Source of the DNA: Mucilaginibacter auburnensis
GTDB lineage: Bacteria > Bacteroidota > Bacteroidia > Sphingobacteriales > Sphingobacteriaceae
Direction of reading: 5' to 3'
Assembly (NCBI RefSeq): GCF_002797815.1
Contig: NZ_PGFJ01000002.1
Coordinates: 620,001-684,000, forward strand
Length of the DNA: 64,000 bases
This document shows positions 52,484 to 60,458 of the stretch, piece after piece (position 1 is the stretch's first letter; each line of letters starts with the position of its first letter). The notes under the pieces are model-generated. The model ran no database searches. It saw nothing but the letters and a program-made list of their open reading frames with translations, and had not been told where the DNA came from. A program made the translations under genes and the position numbers.

Positions 52484-53158
52484 ATGAATTTTTTATCGCA
52501 TTATTACTTTGACCGAAACGTTACCGACTGCTACTTTATATTAGGCACAGTTTTGCCTGATCTGTTAAAAAACGCGGACAAAACCATAGTACTTCACCCT
52601 GAAAAGCTCCAGCATCCCAATAATCAGAATGTAAACAGCCTGATAGCCGGATGGAACAAACACCTGGAGGTGGACAGACATTTTCATTCATCTGATTTTT
52701 TTAAAACCCACAGCCATCAATTAAAGAAGGAGCTGTTACCCGCCATACAGGGTTCGCCTGTAAAGCCGTTTTTTTTGGGACATATTGCGGTAGAGCTGAT
52801 CCTTGATAATTTATTGATAACTACGGGCAAGTTATCTGTAGACAGTTTTTACGCGCACCTAAGCAGTTGCACCCACAGCGCGCTTGAACATTTTTTTGGT
52901 ATGGCCGGATTGAAAGATCCATCGATATTTTTAAGGTATTTTGAAAAATTTAAAAAAGACCAATATTTACACACTTACGCTGAGCCTGGCCAGATAACCT
53001 ATGCCCTTAAACGTATATGTATGCGGGTATGGCAAGATCCTTTCACCCCTCAACATGAAGCAGGCATGACCGAAATTATTGAAAATTACCGAACTACTTT
53101 ACTCACAGACTTCATGCTGATTTTTAGTGAGATAACTAAGAAAATGGATACAATTTAG
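52484..53158 (+). CDS. DUF479 family protein (acyl carrier protein phosphodiesterase-like)
   Basis: A 224-residue, helical protein of the AcpH/DUF479 family. It begins MNFLSHYYFDRNVTDCYFIL, where E. coli AcpH has MNFLAHLHLA, and keeps the histidine/aspartate residues expected of a metal-dependent phosphodiesterase: DRHFHSSDFF (about 65-74) and FFLGHIAVELILDN (about 95-108). AcpH removes the phosphopantetheine arm of ACP, but the homology in Bacteroidota is distant and the activity is not established. The leader contains a near-match TAGCTTTA. It is a lone gene. Confidence 0.7.
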   Translation: MNFLSHYYFDRNVTDCYFILGTVLPDLLKNADKTIVLHPEKLQHPNNQNVNSLIAGWNKHLEVDRHFHSSDFFKTHSHQLKKELLPAIQGSPVKPFFLGHIAVELILDNLLITTGKLSVDSFYAHLSSCTHSALEHFFGMAGLKDPSIFLRYFEKFKKDQYLHTYAEPGQITYALKRICMRVWQDPFTPQHEAGMTEIIENYRTTLLTDFMLIFSEITKKMDTI

Positions 53159-53274
53159 CAGCGTTTTGATACAGGTTAGTAATAAGCGGTTGTTAAATGG
53201 TTATTAACACGCAAAAAACCTTAAAAATCAGCCAATAAACTCAAATTAAATTTTTTTGGATTGAATTATAGTTC

Positions 53275-53282
53275 TACCTTTG
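53275..53282 (+). promoter_or_regulatory. -7 element of rpsA
   Basis: TACCTTTG, 41 bases before the ATG. Confidence 0.6.
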
Positions 53283-53323
53283 CAGTCCCAATTAAGGTTG
53301 GGAAAAAGGAGAAAAATTATTTA

Positions 53324-55294
53324 ATGGCAAAAAAACAAGAAGCAGAAAAAGAATTAAAAGCTAAAGAAGCAGAGCTGGGTACAGCAACTGCTAACGCAGA
53401 AAAAGAGACGATTGAATCAGAAGCTGATTTAATATCGATCGAAGACATCAAATCTCAAATCGCTACAGCACCAGACGCAGATTTTGACTGGGACGCTGAC
53501 GACAAAAAATTTGGTAACTACAGCGACAGCGACCGTGAAAAATTTGAAAAACTTTATGATGGAACTTTCAGCTCTATCACTAAAGGCGAAATCATCACCG
53601 GTACTGTTGTAAGTGTTAACAACAAGGATGTAGTATTGAACGTTGGATTTAAATCTGACGGTTTAGTATCTGTTTCTGAATTCCGTGATACACCAGATCT
53701 TAAAGTTGGTGACAAAGTTGACGTTTTTGTAGAGTCGCAAGAAGATGCTAACGGTCAGTTAGTACTTTCTCGTAAACGCGCTAAAACTCAAAAATCATGG
53801 GAGAAAATTAATTCTGCACTGGATAACGACGAAATTATCACCGGTTTTGTTAAGAGCAGAACTAAAGGTGGTTTGATTGTTGATATAATGGGCGTAGAAG
53901 CCTTCTTACCAGGCTCTCAAATTGATATTAAGCCTATTCGTGATTACGATGTTTACGTAGGTAAAACTATGGAATTCAAAGTTGTTAAAATCAACCACGA
54001 ATTCAAAAACGTTGTGGTATCTCACAAAGTGCTTATTGAAGACGACCTGGAAAATCAAAAAACTGAAATTGTTGCCAAACTTGAAAAAGGTCAGGTATTG
54101 GAAGGTACAGTTAAAAACATTACCGACTTTGGTGTATTCATTGACCTTGGTGGTGTTGACGGCTTACTTCACATTACTGATATTTCATGGGGCCGCATTG
54201 AGCATCCGCGCGAAGTTTTATCATTGGATCAAAAAATCAACGTTGTTGTACTTGACTTTGATGATGAGAAAAAACGTATCGCTCTTGGTTTAAAACAACT
54301 TACTCCACACCCTTGGCAATCGCTTGACGAGTCTATCCAAATTGGCTCTAAAGTTAAAGGCCGCATCGTAACAGTTGCTGATTACGGAGCGTTCTTAGAG
54401 ATCATTCCGGGTGTTGAAGGTTTGATCCACGTATCAGAAATGTCATGGTCACAAAATCTGCGTAACCCTCAGGAATTCCTGAAAGTTGGTGACGAGATTG
54501 AAGCACAAGTGTTAACACTTGACCGCGACGAGCGCAAAATGTCATTAGGCATTAAGCAATTAACCCCTGATCCTTGGCAAAACGCAGGCGAGAAATACGC
54601 AGTAGGTACTCAGCACGTTGCTACAGTTAAAAACATGACTAACTTTGGTGTGTTTGTTGAACTGGAAGACGGAATTGACGGCCTGATCCATATCTCTGAC
54701 CTTTCATGGTCTAAAAAAGTTAACCACCCTAACGAGTTCACTAAAGTTGGTGAAAAACTAAACGTGGTTGTTTTAGAGCTGGATATTGAAAACCGCAAAT
54801 TAAGCTTAGGCCACAAACAATTAGAAGAAAACCCTTGGGATACTTTTGAAACTATCTTCACTCTTGATTCAATTCATGAAGGTACCGTATTAAAAGTAAC
54901 TGATAAAGGTGCTATTGTTGCTTTACCTTATGGTGTTGAAGGCTTTGTGCCAACCAAGCACCTGGTTAAAGAAGACGGCAAAAGCGTTAAAGCTGATGAC
55001 GTTGCTGAATTCAAGATCATTGAATTTAACAAAGACAGCAAACGTATTGTGATCTCTCACTCACGTATATGGGAAGAAGCTCGTGCTGAAGCCCGTGTTC
55101 AAGACTTTGAGAACCGCAAAAAAGAAGCTAAAGCTGCTACCAACGCTGTGAAAAAAGTGAAAGATTCTGTTGAGAAATCAACTTTAGGTGATCTGAGCGT
55201 ATTAGCACAGTTGAAAGAGCAAATGGAAGGCGCTGAAACTAAAGCAGCAGCAAAAAAATCTGCTGACAAAAAATCAGAAGAAGAAGCTAACTAA
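53324..55294 (+). CDS. rpsA: 30S ribosomal protein S1
   Basis: mRNA-binding protein of the 30S subunit. ATG 53324 is preceded by AAGGAGA 11 bases upstream, a clear Shine-Dalgarno, rare in this window; the longer TTG frame from 53261 begins upstream of the promoter. The 656-residue protein has a charged N-terminal extension, then six S1/OB repeats (about residues 82-150, 170-230, 257-325, 342-415, 430-500 and 512-580; e.g. GTVKNITDFGVFIDLGGVDG, GTQHVATVKNMTNFGVFVEL) and a Lys/Glu/Ala-rich tail. This is the six-domain form. Confidence 0.95.
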   Translation: MAKKQEAEKELKAKEAELGTATANAEKETIESEADLISIEDIKSQIATAPDADFDWDADDKKFGNYSDSDREKFEKLYDGTFSSITKGEIITGTVVSVNNKDVVLNVGFKSDGLVSVSEFRDTPDLKVGDKVDVFVESQEDANGQLVLSRKRAKTQKSWEKINSALDNDEIITGFVKSRTKGGLIVDIMGVEAFLPGSQIDIKPIRDYDVYVGKTMEFKVVKINHEFKNVVVSHKVLIEDDLENQKTEIVAKLEKGQVLEGTVKNITDFGVFIDLGGVDGLLHITDISWGRIEHPREVLSLDQKINVVVLDFDDEKKRIALGLKQLTPHPWQSLDESIQIGSKVKGRIVTVADYGAFLEIIPGVEGLIHVSEMSWSQNLRNPQEFLKVGDEIEAQVLTLDRDERKMSLGIKQLTPDPWQNAGEKYAVGTQHVATVKNMTNFGVFVELEDGIDGLIHISDLSWSKKVNHPNEFTKVGEKLNVVVLELDIENRKLSLGHKQLEENPWDTFETIFTLDSIHEGTVLKVTDKGAIVALPYGVEGFVPTKHLVKEDGKSVKADDVAEFKIIEFNKDSKRIVISHSRIWEEARAEARVQDFENRKKEAKAATNAVKKVKDSVEKSTLGDLSVLAQLKEQMEGAETKAAAKKSADKKSEEEAN

Positions 55295-55314
55295 GCTTTA
55301 ACCATAGTTTTTAC

Positions 55315-55348
55315 AAAGCCCTGCCGAGCAATTGGCAGGGCTTTTTTT
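55315..55348 (+). terminator. rpsA terminator
   Basis: Stem AAAGCCCTGCC (55315-55325) / GGCAGGGCTTT (55334-55344) with a long T tail. Confidence 0.92.
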
Positions 55349-55445
55349 ATTGATGCCACGTCCTGAAAATTGACCAAAAACAGTTGTCAAGTTCTATGCT
55401 AATTGCCGTGTATTTGGTTTAGATTACAATAGTGAGCAATCCAAT

Positions 55446-55485
55446 CACTAACTAATCTCTGATCACCATTCAACTAATCTCTAAA
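55446..55485. repeat. Dispersed copy of the 22-bp repeat, before pyrR
   Basis: The 22-base unit at 55457-55478 matches the two units at 15911-15954 with two differences, and is flanked by further CTAATCT words. It ends 6 bases before the pyrR -7 element. Confidence 0.7.
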
Positions 55486-55490
55486 ATTAT

Positions 55491-55498
55491 TACCTTTG
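55491..55498 (+). promoter_or_regulatory. -7 element of the pyrR-pyrB cluster
   Basis: TACCTTTG, 18 bases before ATG 55517. A TTG that opens a longer reading frame (55496) lies in the element itself. Confidence 0.6.
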
Positions 55499-55516
55499 CC
55501 CAAATCCACCCATACG

Positions 55517-56062
55517 ATGCAAAATCTAACACTGCTCGACGGTAAAAAATTTCAGATCACTATTCAGCGGCTGTGTCGTCAGTTAATTGAAAACCATAAC
55601 GACTTTTCCGGCTCAGTTTTAATTGGTATTCAGCCACGGGGCATTTATTTAGCCAAACGTGTTGCCGAAGAGCTACGCAAAATACTCCCGGAAAGCACCA
55701 TTTTACAAGGCGATCTCGACATCACCTTTTATCGTGATGACTTCCGTCGCCGTGAATCGCCATTGGTGCCTAATCAAACTAAAATTGATTTTATCATAGA
55801 AGGTAAAAAGGTAATCATGATGGACGATGTGTTGTGGACCGGCCGCACCATTCGCGCCGCCATGGATGCCATGCTGGCTTTTGGTCGCCCCGAAAAGGTG
55901 GAATTACTGACCTTGGTTGACCGCAGATACTCGCGACACATACCAGTGTCGGCAGATTATGTAGGCATTGAAGTTGACTCTATCGCATCACAGAAAGTGG
56001 TGGTAAGCTGGAAAGAAACAGATGGCGAAGACAAGATAGTACTTTTGTCGGAGCAGAAATAA
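55517..56062 (+). CDS. pyrR: Pyrimidine operon regulator / uracil phosphoribosyltransferase
   Basis: A 181-residue phosphoribosyltransferase-fold protein. VIMMDDVLWTGRTIRAAMDA (about 96-115) is the PRPP-binding loop typical of PyrR; IGIQPRGIYLAKRVAEEL and the ITFYRDDFRRRES stretch also match. In Firmicutes PyrR binds pyr mRNA leaders; in Bacteroidota the same family may act mainly as a uracil phosphoribosyltransferase, and no canonical PyrR-binding loop was recognised here. ATG 55517 is chosen because TTG 55496 lies in the promoter. pyrB follows after a repeat-bearing gap of 141 bases. Confidence 0.92.
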   Translation: MQNLTLLDGKKFQITIQRLCRQLIENHNDFSGSVLIGIQPRGIYLAKRVAEELRKILPESTILQGDLDITFYRDDFRRRESPLVPNQTKIDFIIEGKKVIMMDDVLWTGRTIRAAMDAMLAFGRPEKVELLTLVDRRYSRHIPVSADYVGIEVDSIASQKVVVSWKETDGEDKIVLLSEQK

Positions 56063-56068
56063 AAATAT

Positions 56069-56194
56069 CGGATTTCGGATGTTCGATTTCGGATTTCGAA
56101 CAAGGCTGAATCTGATAACAAAACCAAGGTGCCGAAACAAATTAGGCATGACAACATACAACTTAATAATCCGAAATCGAACATCCAAAATTCG
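56069..56194. repeat. 126-bp inverted-repeat element between pyrR and pyrB
   Basis: Two 27-base arms (56069-56095 and 56168-56194) are inverted copies with two differences, built on GGATGTTCGATTTCGG, with 72 bases between. The element begins 6 bases after the pyrR stop and ends 9 bases before the pyrB ATG. It has no reading frame and could be a MITE-like element or a large hairpin in the transcript. Confidence 0.8.
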
Positions 56195-56203
56195 AAATAA
56201 AAT

Positions 56204-57130
56204 ATGGGACTAAGCACAAGGCACTTACTCGGTATTAAAGATTTAAACGAAGCAGATATTCAACTGATATTTGAAACTGCCGACACCTTTAAATCGGTTT
56301 TAAACCGACCGATAAAAAAAGTTCCTTCATTGCGCGATGTAACCATCGCCAACATATTTTTTGAAAACTCTACACGTACACGTTTATCATTCGAGTTAGC
56401 ACAAAAGAGACTATCGGCCGATACCGTTAACTTTGCAGCTTCTTCATCATCAGTAAGCAAAGGCGAAACGTTGATTGATACCGTAAATAACATACTGGCC
56501 ATGAAGGTGGATATGGTGGTAATGCGCCACCCCTACGCCGGTGCCGGCATCTTCCTTTCCAAACATGTAAAGGCACAAATTGTAAATGCAGGCGATGGCG
56601 CGCATGAGCACCCTACGCAGGCTTTGTTGGATGCTTTCTCTATCCGTGAAAAATATGGCGATGTAGCAGGAAAAAAAATAGTAATAGTAGGCGATATTCT
56701 TCATTCGCGTGTTGCCCTGTCAAACATACTTTGTCTTAAACAATTAGGCGCTGAGGTAATGGTTTGCGGACCTACTACTCTTATACCAAAATATATTGGC
56801 TCACTCGGCGTTAAAGTAGAACATAACCTGATGAAAGCGCTAAACTGGTGCGATGTAGCCAATATGTTACGCATACAGTTAGAACGCCAGGATATTAAAT
56901 ACTTTCCATCGCTGCGCGAGTACACCATGCTTTACGGTCTGAATAAACAGATATTAGATTCGCTGGATAAAGAGATCACCGTTATGCACCCCGGCCCTAT
57001 TAACCGCGGTGTGGAAATAACCAGCGACGTGGCCGATAGCAAACAATCTATTATATTAGACCAGGTTGAAAACGGTGTGGCTGTGCGTATGGCAGTGCTT
57101 TACTTGCTGGCGGGACAAACACCTGCTTAA
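56204..57130 (+). CDS. pyrB: Aspartate carbamoyltransferase catalytic subunit
   Basis: Condenses carbamoyl phosphate and aspartate, the committed step of pyrimidine synthesis. The 308-residue protein contains the carbamoyl phosphate site FFENSTRTRLSFELAQKR (about 45-62), VVMRHPYAGA, the HPTQALLDAFSIREKYG (about 132-148) carbamoyltransferase signature and the aspartate-loop region HPGPINRGVEI. No pyrI follows, as is usual in Bacteroidota. The next gene begins 15 bases after the stop. The 126-bp element upstream replaces a normal leader. Confidence 0.95.
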   Translation: MGLSTRHLLGIKDLNEADIQLIFETADTFKSVLNRPIKKVPSLRDVTIANIFFENSTRTRLSFELAQKRLSADTVNFAASSSSVSKGETLIDTVNNILAMKVDMVVMRHPYAGAGIFLSKHVKAQIVNAGDGAHEHPTQALLDAFSIREKYGDVAGKKIVIVGDILHSRVALSNILCLKQLGAEVMVCGPTTLIPKYIGSLGVKVEHNLMKALNWCDVANMLRIQLERQDIKYFPSLREYTMLYGLNKQILDSLDKEITVMHPGPINRGVEITSDVADSKQSIILDQVENGVAVRMAVLYLLAGQTPA

Positions 57131-57145
57131 ATACGCTCGAATTGA

Positions 57146-57676
57146 ATGGACGCGTTTCTGCTATATGTAAAAAACAACTATCGGGCACTCATCCTATCAT
57201 GTATCATCATTGCTTTCATTTGTGGCTATGATCAAAAGTTGCTGCTCCTTGCGGTTATCGCGTTTAATATTATAAGCGGATATAATAACTACAAGAAGGA
57301 CATAGATTTTGAAACACGGCTAAAAGCTAAAGGACTTACCAGAGAAGATGCCGCAAACATCCAATTTGTTAAAGAGTGGGAAACAACCCGCCAAAAAGGT
57401 GTCTGGAATTACGCTATTAGCGACGGTGGAATTATATGCGGCGCAGGATTATCGGTATTAACAAGCATAGTTAGCATGTTTATAATGCAAAAATCTATAA
57501 CCGCGCTTTTTGCAGAACCTGCCGACATGTTCAGATTTATTGGTTTAAATTATTTGGCTGGTGCTGCATTGGGTATAACCTTGTTCAGGTTTAGATGGAA
57601 TGTTAACGAAAAAAGATTTTTCAGCCTGACAGACCCATTAAACCAACATTTTTCAACTGTAAAAGAGCTGCTGTAA
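57146..57676 (+). CDS. Membrane protein of unknown function
   Basis: A 176-residue protein with four likely membrane segments in two pairs (about 14-29, 31-47, then 95-117 and 130-148) separated by a charged cytosolic stretch (YNNYKKDIDFETRLKAKGLT). No family is recognised. It begins 15 bases after pyrB and its stop abuts the ATG of the serine hydrolase without a gap, so it is probably cotranscribed with both; the zero spacing to the next gene suggests translational coupling and a shared purpose with the hydrolase rather than with pyrimidine synthesis. Confidence 0.7.
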   Translation: MDAFLLYVKNNYRALILSCIIIAFICGYDQKLLLLAVIAFNIISGYNNYKKDIDFETRLKAKGLTREDAANIQFVKEWETTRQKGVWNYAISDGGIICGAGLSVLTSIVSMFIMQKSITALFAEPADMFRFIGLNYLAGAALGITLFRFRWNVNEKRFFSLTDPLNQHFSTVKELL

Positions 57677-59107
57677 ATGGGTAAAAAATGGATCTTGACG
57701 CTTTTTATAGTAGCTGTAGTTAGCATTAAGTTAGCTGCCCAAAATCGTCAGCTTCAAAAAACAGATTCGGTACTTACGCTGGTAAAGCAAAACTTCGCAT
57801 TAAAAAATGCAAACGGCATATATGCTTTAACTGGAGATAAATTCAGAGCGGCGCTTAGTCCGGTTGCGTTTCAGCAAGTATGTGTACAGCAGCTTTTTCC
57901 GTTGGGGAGTATCAAAACATCCACACTTATCAGTTTCCAAAACAATAGTTTGGCCACTTACAAACTACAATTTGAGGCTGTTACTTTGCAGTTGCTTTTA
58001 AGTCTTGATCAATTTGATAAAATTGAGGTTTTTCTTTTTCAACCCTACAAAGACAACTCCATAAAAAAAATTGACCACGCGGCTACTGACAATAAACTGG
58101 CTACCCTTGCAGATAAAAAAGTTGATACCGCCGCCCGCGAATACATCCAAAAAGCTAACACCGTTGGCTTGAGTATTGGTATAATAAAAGATGGCGTTCT
58201 GAATATTTACAATTATGGCGAAACTGCCAAAGGCAATAAAAAACTGCCTACCGGCAATACCATTTTTGAGATAGGGTCAATAACCAAAACCTTTACAGCT
58301 ACTTTACTGGCCTGGTATGTAAATGAAGGTAAAGCAAAACTGACCGACCCGATAACTAAATACCTACCAGACTCGGTAGCTGCTAATCCGCAATTGAAAA
58401 ATATTACGTTGCAAACTTTAAGCAACCATACTTCAGGCTTACCACGGCTACCCGAAAATTATGGTTCTCAAACGCCATATGACAGGGAGAATCCCTATAA
58501 AAATTACACAAAGCAATTACTCTACAGCTATTTAAAGCGATGCCGTTTAAATACCGATCCCGGTAAAACTTATGCTTACTCTAATTTGGGCGTGGGTTTA
58601 TTAGGCATTGTATTAGAAAAGATAAGTGGTAAGCCTTATGAGCGGATGGCGCAGGAAGTTATCTGTACGCCCTTGCAGATGAAAAATACAGCTCAACACT
58701 TGTCCCGCATCCAAAACGACCGCTTCACTACTGTTTATGACGATAATGGTGAAATGACTGCCGCCTGGGATTTTGACGCATTAGCAGCCTGCGGAGCTTT
58801 ACGCTCCTCGGTAAGCGACCTCGCAACCTACGTAAAGGCCAACATGGTAAAAGGTCAAGGCAAACTGTCAAAAGCTTTTGACCTTACACACCAAATAACC
58901 TACACAAGCACCGATACCAAAATTGGATTAGGCTGGCACATTATAAAAATTGGCGGTGTTGACTATACGTTTCATAACGGCGGCACTTATGGCAGCAGCA
59001 GCTTTATGGCTTTTAATAAAGAAAAGAATCTGGCGGTAATTGTATTAGCTAACGCGGCAGAAAGCACCGATGCGTTGGGTGCCGAATTGATCAAGAAGCT
59101 ACAGTAG
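57677..59107 (+). CDS. Serine hydrolase, beta-lactamase class C fold, with DUF3887-like domain
   Basis: A 476-residue secreted protein. A signal peptide (about 1-21) is followed by a DUF3887-like domain (about 25-125) and a class C beta-lactamase/D-alanyl-D-alanine carboxypeptidase-like domain (about 150-476). The catalytic elements are S201-x-x-K204 (SITK), Y301-S-N303 and HNGG near residue 434. Members act as peptidases, esterases or D-aminopeptidases in the envelope; the substrate is not known. It starts directly at the stop of the preceding membrane protein. A true beta-lactamase is unlikely but cannot be excluded. Confidence 0.86.
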   Translation: MGKKWILTLFIVAVVSIKLAAQNRQLQKTDSVLTLVKQNFALKNANGIYALTGDKFRAALSPVAFQQVCVQQLFPLGSIKTSTLISFQNNSLATYKLQFEAVTLQLLLSLDQFDKIEVFLFQPYKDNSIKKIDHAATDNKLATLADKKVDTAAREYIQKANTVGLSIGIIKDGVLNIYNYGETAKGNKKLPTGNTIFEIGSITKTFTATLLAWYVNEGKAKLTDPITKYLPDSVAANPQLKNITLQTLSNHTSGLPRLPENYGSQTPYDRENPYKNYTKQLLYSYLKRCRLNTDPGKTYAYSNLGVGLLGIVLEKISGKPYERMAQEVICTPLQMKNTAQHLSRIQNDRFTTVYDDNGEMTAAWDFDALAACGALRSSVSDLATYVKANMVKGQGKLSKAFDLTHQITYTSTDTKIGLGWHIIKIGGVDYTFHNGGTYGSSSFMAFNKEKNLAVIVLANAAESTDALGAELIKKLQ

Positions 59108-59111
59108 CCGT

Positions 59112-59771
59112 TTACAACGTTACGCTATCTCCAACTTTGTAAACGCCGTTAAACTGAATACCGCGTTGCTCAAAGTGTTTTTTATAGGCAGCGTAGCGTT
59201 GCTCAATAAAAAAGTCCTTTGCGTAGCCATCATGAACAGGCAATATCTGTTTGGGTTGAAGGCGGTCGGCAAAATCTGTAATACGCAATTCGTTGGTGAA
59301 TGGCGCCATGGTCACCATCAGCAAAAGTTCAATTCCCTTATACTGCAACAAACTTTCCTCCATAGAATCAACCGGATGCAGCACTTTATCGTTAATGATA
59401 AAGCCTGTCATCTGCGGTAAAGGATTATCCAATATCAGCTCGTGCTTTACTGTGATGGCTTGTAGTTTAAAAGTGCCAAGCTGATAGAGACCATCGGTCC
59501 AAATAGTGTGCGATATTCCCGCTTTACTAAGCTCCCCACCTACGTGCGCGTTGGTATAAACAGGCGCATTACTCAGTTGGACAATCTGTTTTACGATTTC
59601 AATATCTAAATGGTCGAGGTGAATATGGGTAATGATGACAGCATCAACATCAGCAAACATTTCCGGCCTTACCAAACCTTCAGCAAAACTGAATTTGCCC
59701 GGGTCAAACAACAGTTTGTAACCGTCCAGCTCAAATATCAAACAGGAATGGAGATACTTAGATATTTTCAT
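59112..59771 (-). CDS. MBL-fold hydrolase, UPF0173/UlaG-like
   Basis: A 219-residue MBL-fold protein. It starts with MKISKYLHSCLIFELDGYKL, the typical short strand pair of the UlaG-like class, and the metal motif is THIHLDHLD (HxHxDH, about residues 49-55). Later metal ligands are in VKHELILD and PVHDGYAKDF. Such proteins include UlaG and the UPF0173 hydrolases; the substrate cannot be assigned. It starts 6 bases after the HAD gene and is probably cotranscribed with it. Confidence 0.82.
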   Translation of the reverse strand: MKISKYLHSCLIFELDGYKLLFDPGKFSFAEGLVRPEMFADVDAVIITHIHLDHLDIEIVKQIVQLSNAPVYTNAHVGGELSKAGISHTIWTDGLYQLGTFKLQAITVKHELILDNPLPQMTGFIINDKVLHPVDSMEESLLQYKGIELLLMVTMAPFTNELRITDFADRLQPKQILPVHDGYAKDFFIEQRYAAYKKHFEQRGIQFNGVYKVGDSVTL

Positions 59772-59777
59772 AATGAG

Positions 59778-60422
59778 TTATACCAGTTCTGTCAGATCAC
59801 TCACCTGCGTAAGTGTTGCAACCTGCCCCTCTTCTACCTTGCCAAAACCATACGCAGCGAAAATAAAAGGCACACCGGCGCCAACAGCGGCGTTATAGTC
59901 ACCCATGGTGTCGCCAACGTAAACGGGCGCTTTCAAACCGTGATCATTCACTATATCTTTTATATTCTCTGCTTTTGGCGCGTTTTTGGTGCCATAACAC
60001 TGGTGACCCTGAAAATACTTTTTTAATCCGCTGGTTTTGAAGAAAACCTCAATGTAACCACTTTGGCAATTGCTCACAATGAACAGTTTGTACTTTTGAA
60101 CAAGATATTGCAGCGTTTCTTCTAACCGTGGGTAAAGTTGTCCGCCTTTGGTGTGCAGAACCTCCAATTCGTATTTAGCGGCTATGGCTTTATATTCTTC
60201 GCGTTTTTCGTCGGTTAAGTAAGGGAAAAGCTTTTCAAAAATGGCTTTATAGGTCATACCGGTAATGCCTTTCACCATATCGGCAGTTATATCTTCGTTT
60301 ATAAAATCAACCTCATTTTTAGCGGCCTGCCATGCTTCGGCAACAACGCCGGTGCTATCCCAAAGGGTACCGTCAAGATCAAAAATTATGCTATCGTAAA
60401 TATTTTTCAAAGATGTATTCAT
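59778..60422 (-). CDS. HAD-superfamily phosphatase, phosphoglycolate-phosphatase-like
   Basis: A 214-residue HAD hydrolase. Motif I is FDLDGTLWDST (nucleophile D15, acid D17), a four-helix cap of the C1 type follows (about 20-85), motif II is IVSNCQSGY, the motif III lysine lies in the GTKNAPKAENIK stretch, and motif IV is PVYVGDTMGDYNAA. It removes phosphate from a small metabolite, perhaps phosphoglycolate or a related sugar phosphate. ATG 60422 is chosen because TTG 60431 falls in the -7 element. The MBL hydrolase follows after 6 bases. Confidence 0.88.
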   Translation of the reverse strand: MNTSLKNIYDSIIFDLDGTLWDSTGVVAEAWQAAKNEVDFINEDITADMVKGITGMTYKAIFEKLFPYLTDEKREEYKAIAAKYELEVLHTKGGQLYPRLEETLQYLVQKYKLFIVSNCQSGYIEVFFKTSGLKKYFQGHQCYGTKNAPKAENIKDIVNDHGLKAPVYVGDTMGDYNAAVGAGVPFIFAAYGFGKVEEGQVATLTQVSDLTELV

Positions 60423-60428
60423 AGGCGG

Positions 60429-60436
60429 CAAAGGTA
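60429..60436 (-). promoter_or_regulatory. -7 element of the HAD gene, start-codon proximal
   Basis: TACCTTTG on the minus strand, followed by CCGCCT and ATG (60422). Confidence 0.55.
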
Positions 60437-60458
60437 GGGTTTTATTTTTTTGCCACTG

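Noticed and set aside
53261..53323. TTG start extending ribosomal protein S1
   Set aside because: It lies upstream of the promoter; ATG 53324 has a good Shine-Dalgarno.
55496..55516. TTG start extending PyrR
   Set aside because: It lies in the TACCTTTG promoter element; the family N-terminus fits ATG 55517.
57677..59107. Antibiotic-resistance beta-lactamase
   Set aside because: The SITK/YSN/HNGG pattern with a DUF3887-like domain is that of general envelope serine hydrolases; nothing shows beta-lactam specificity.
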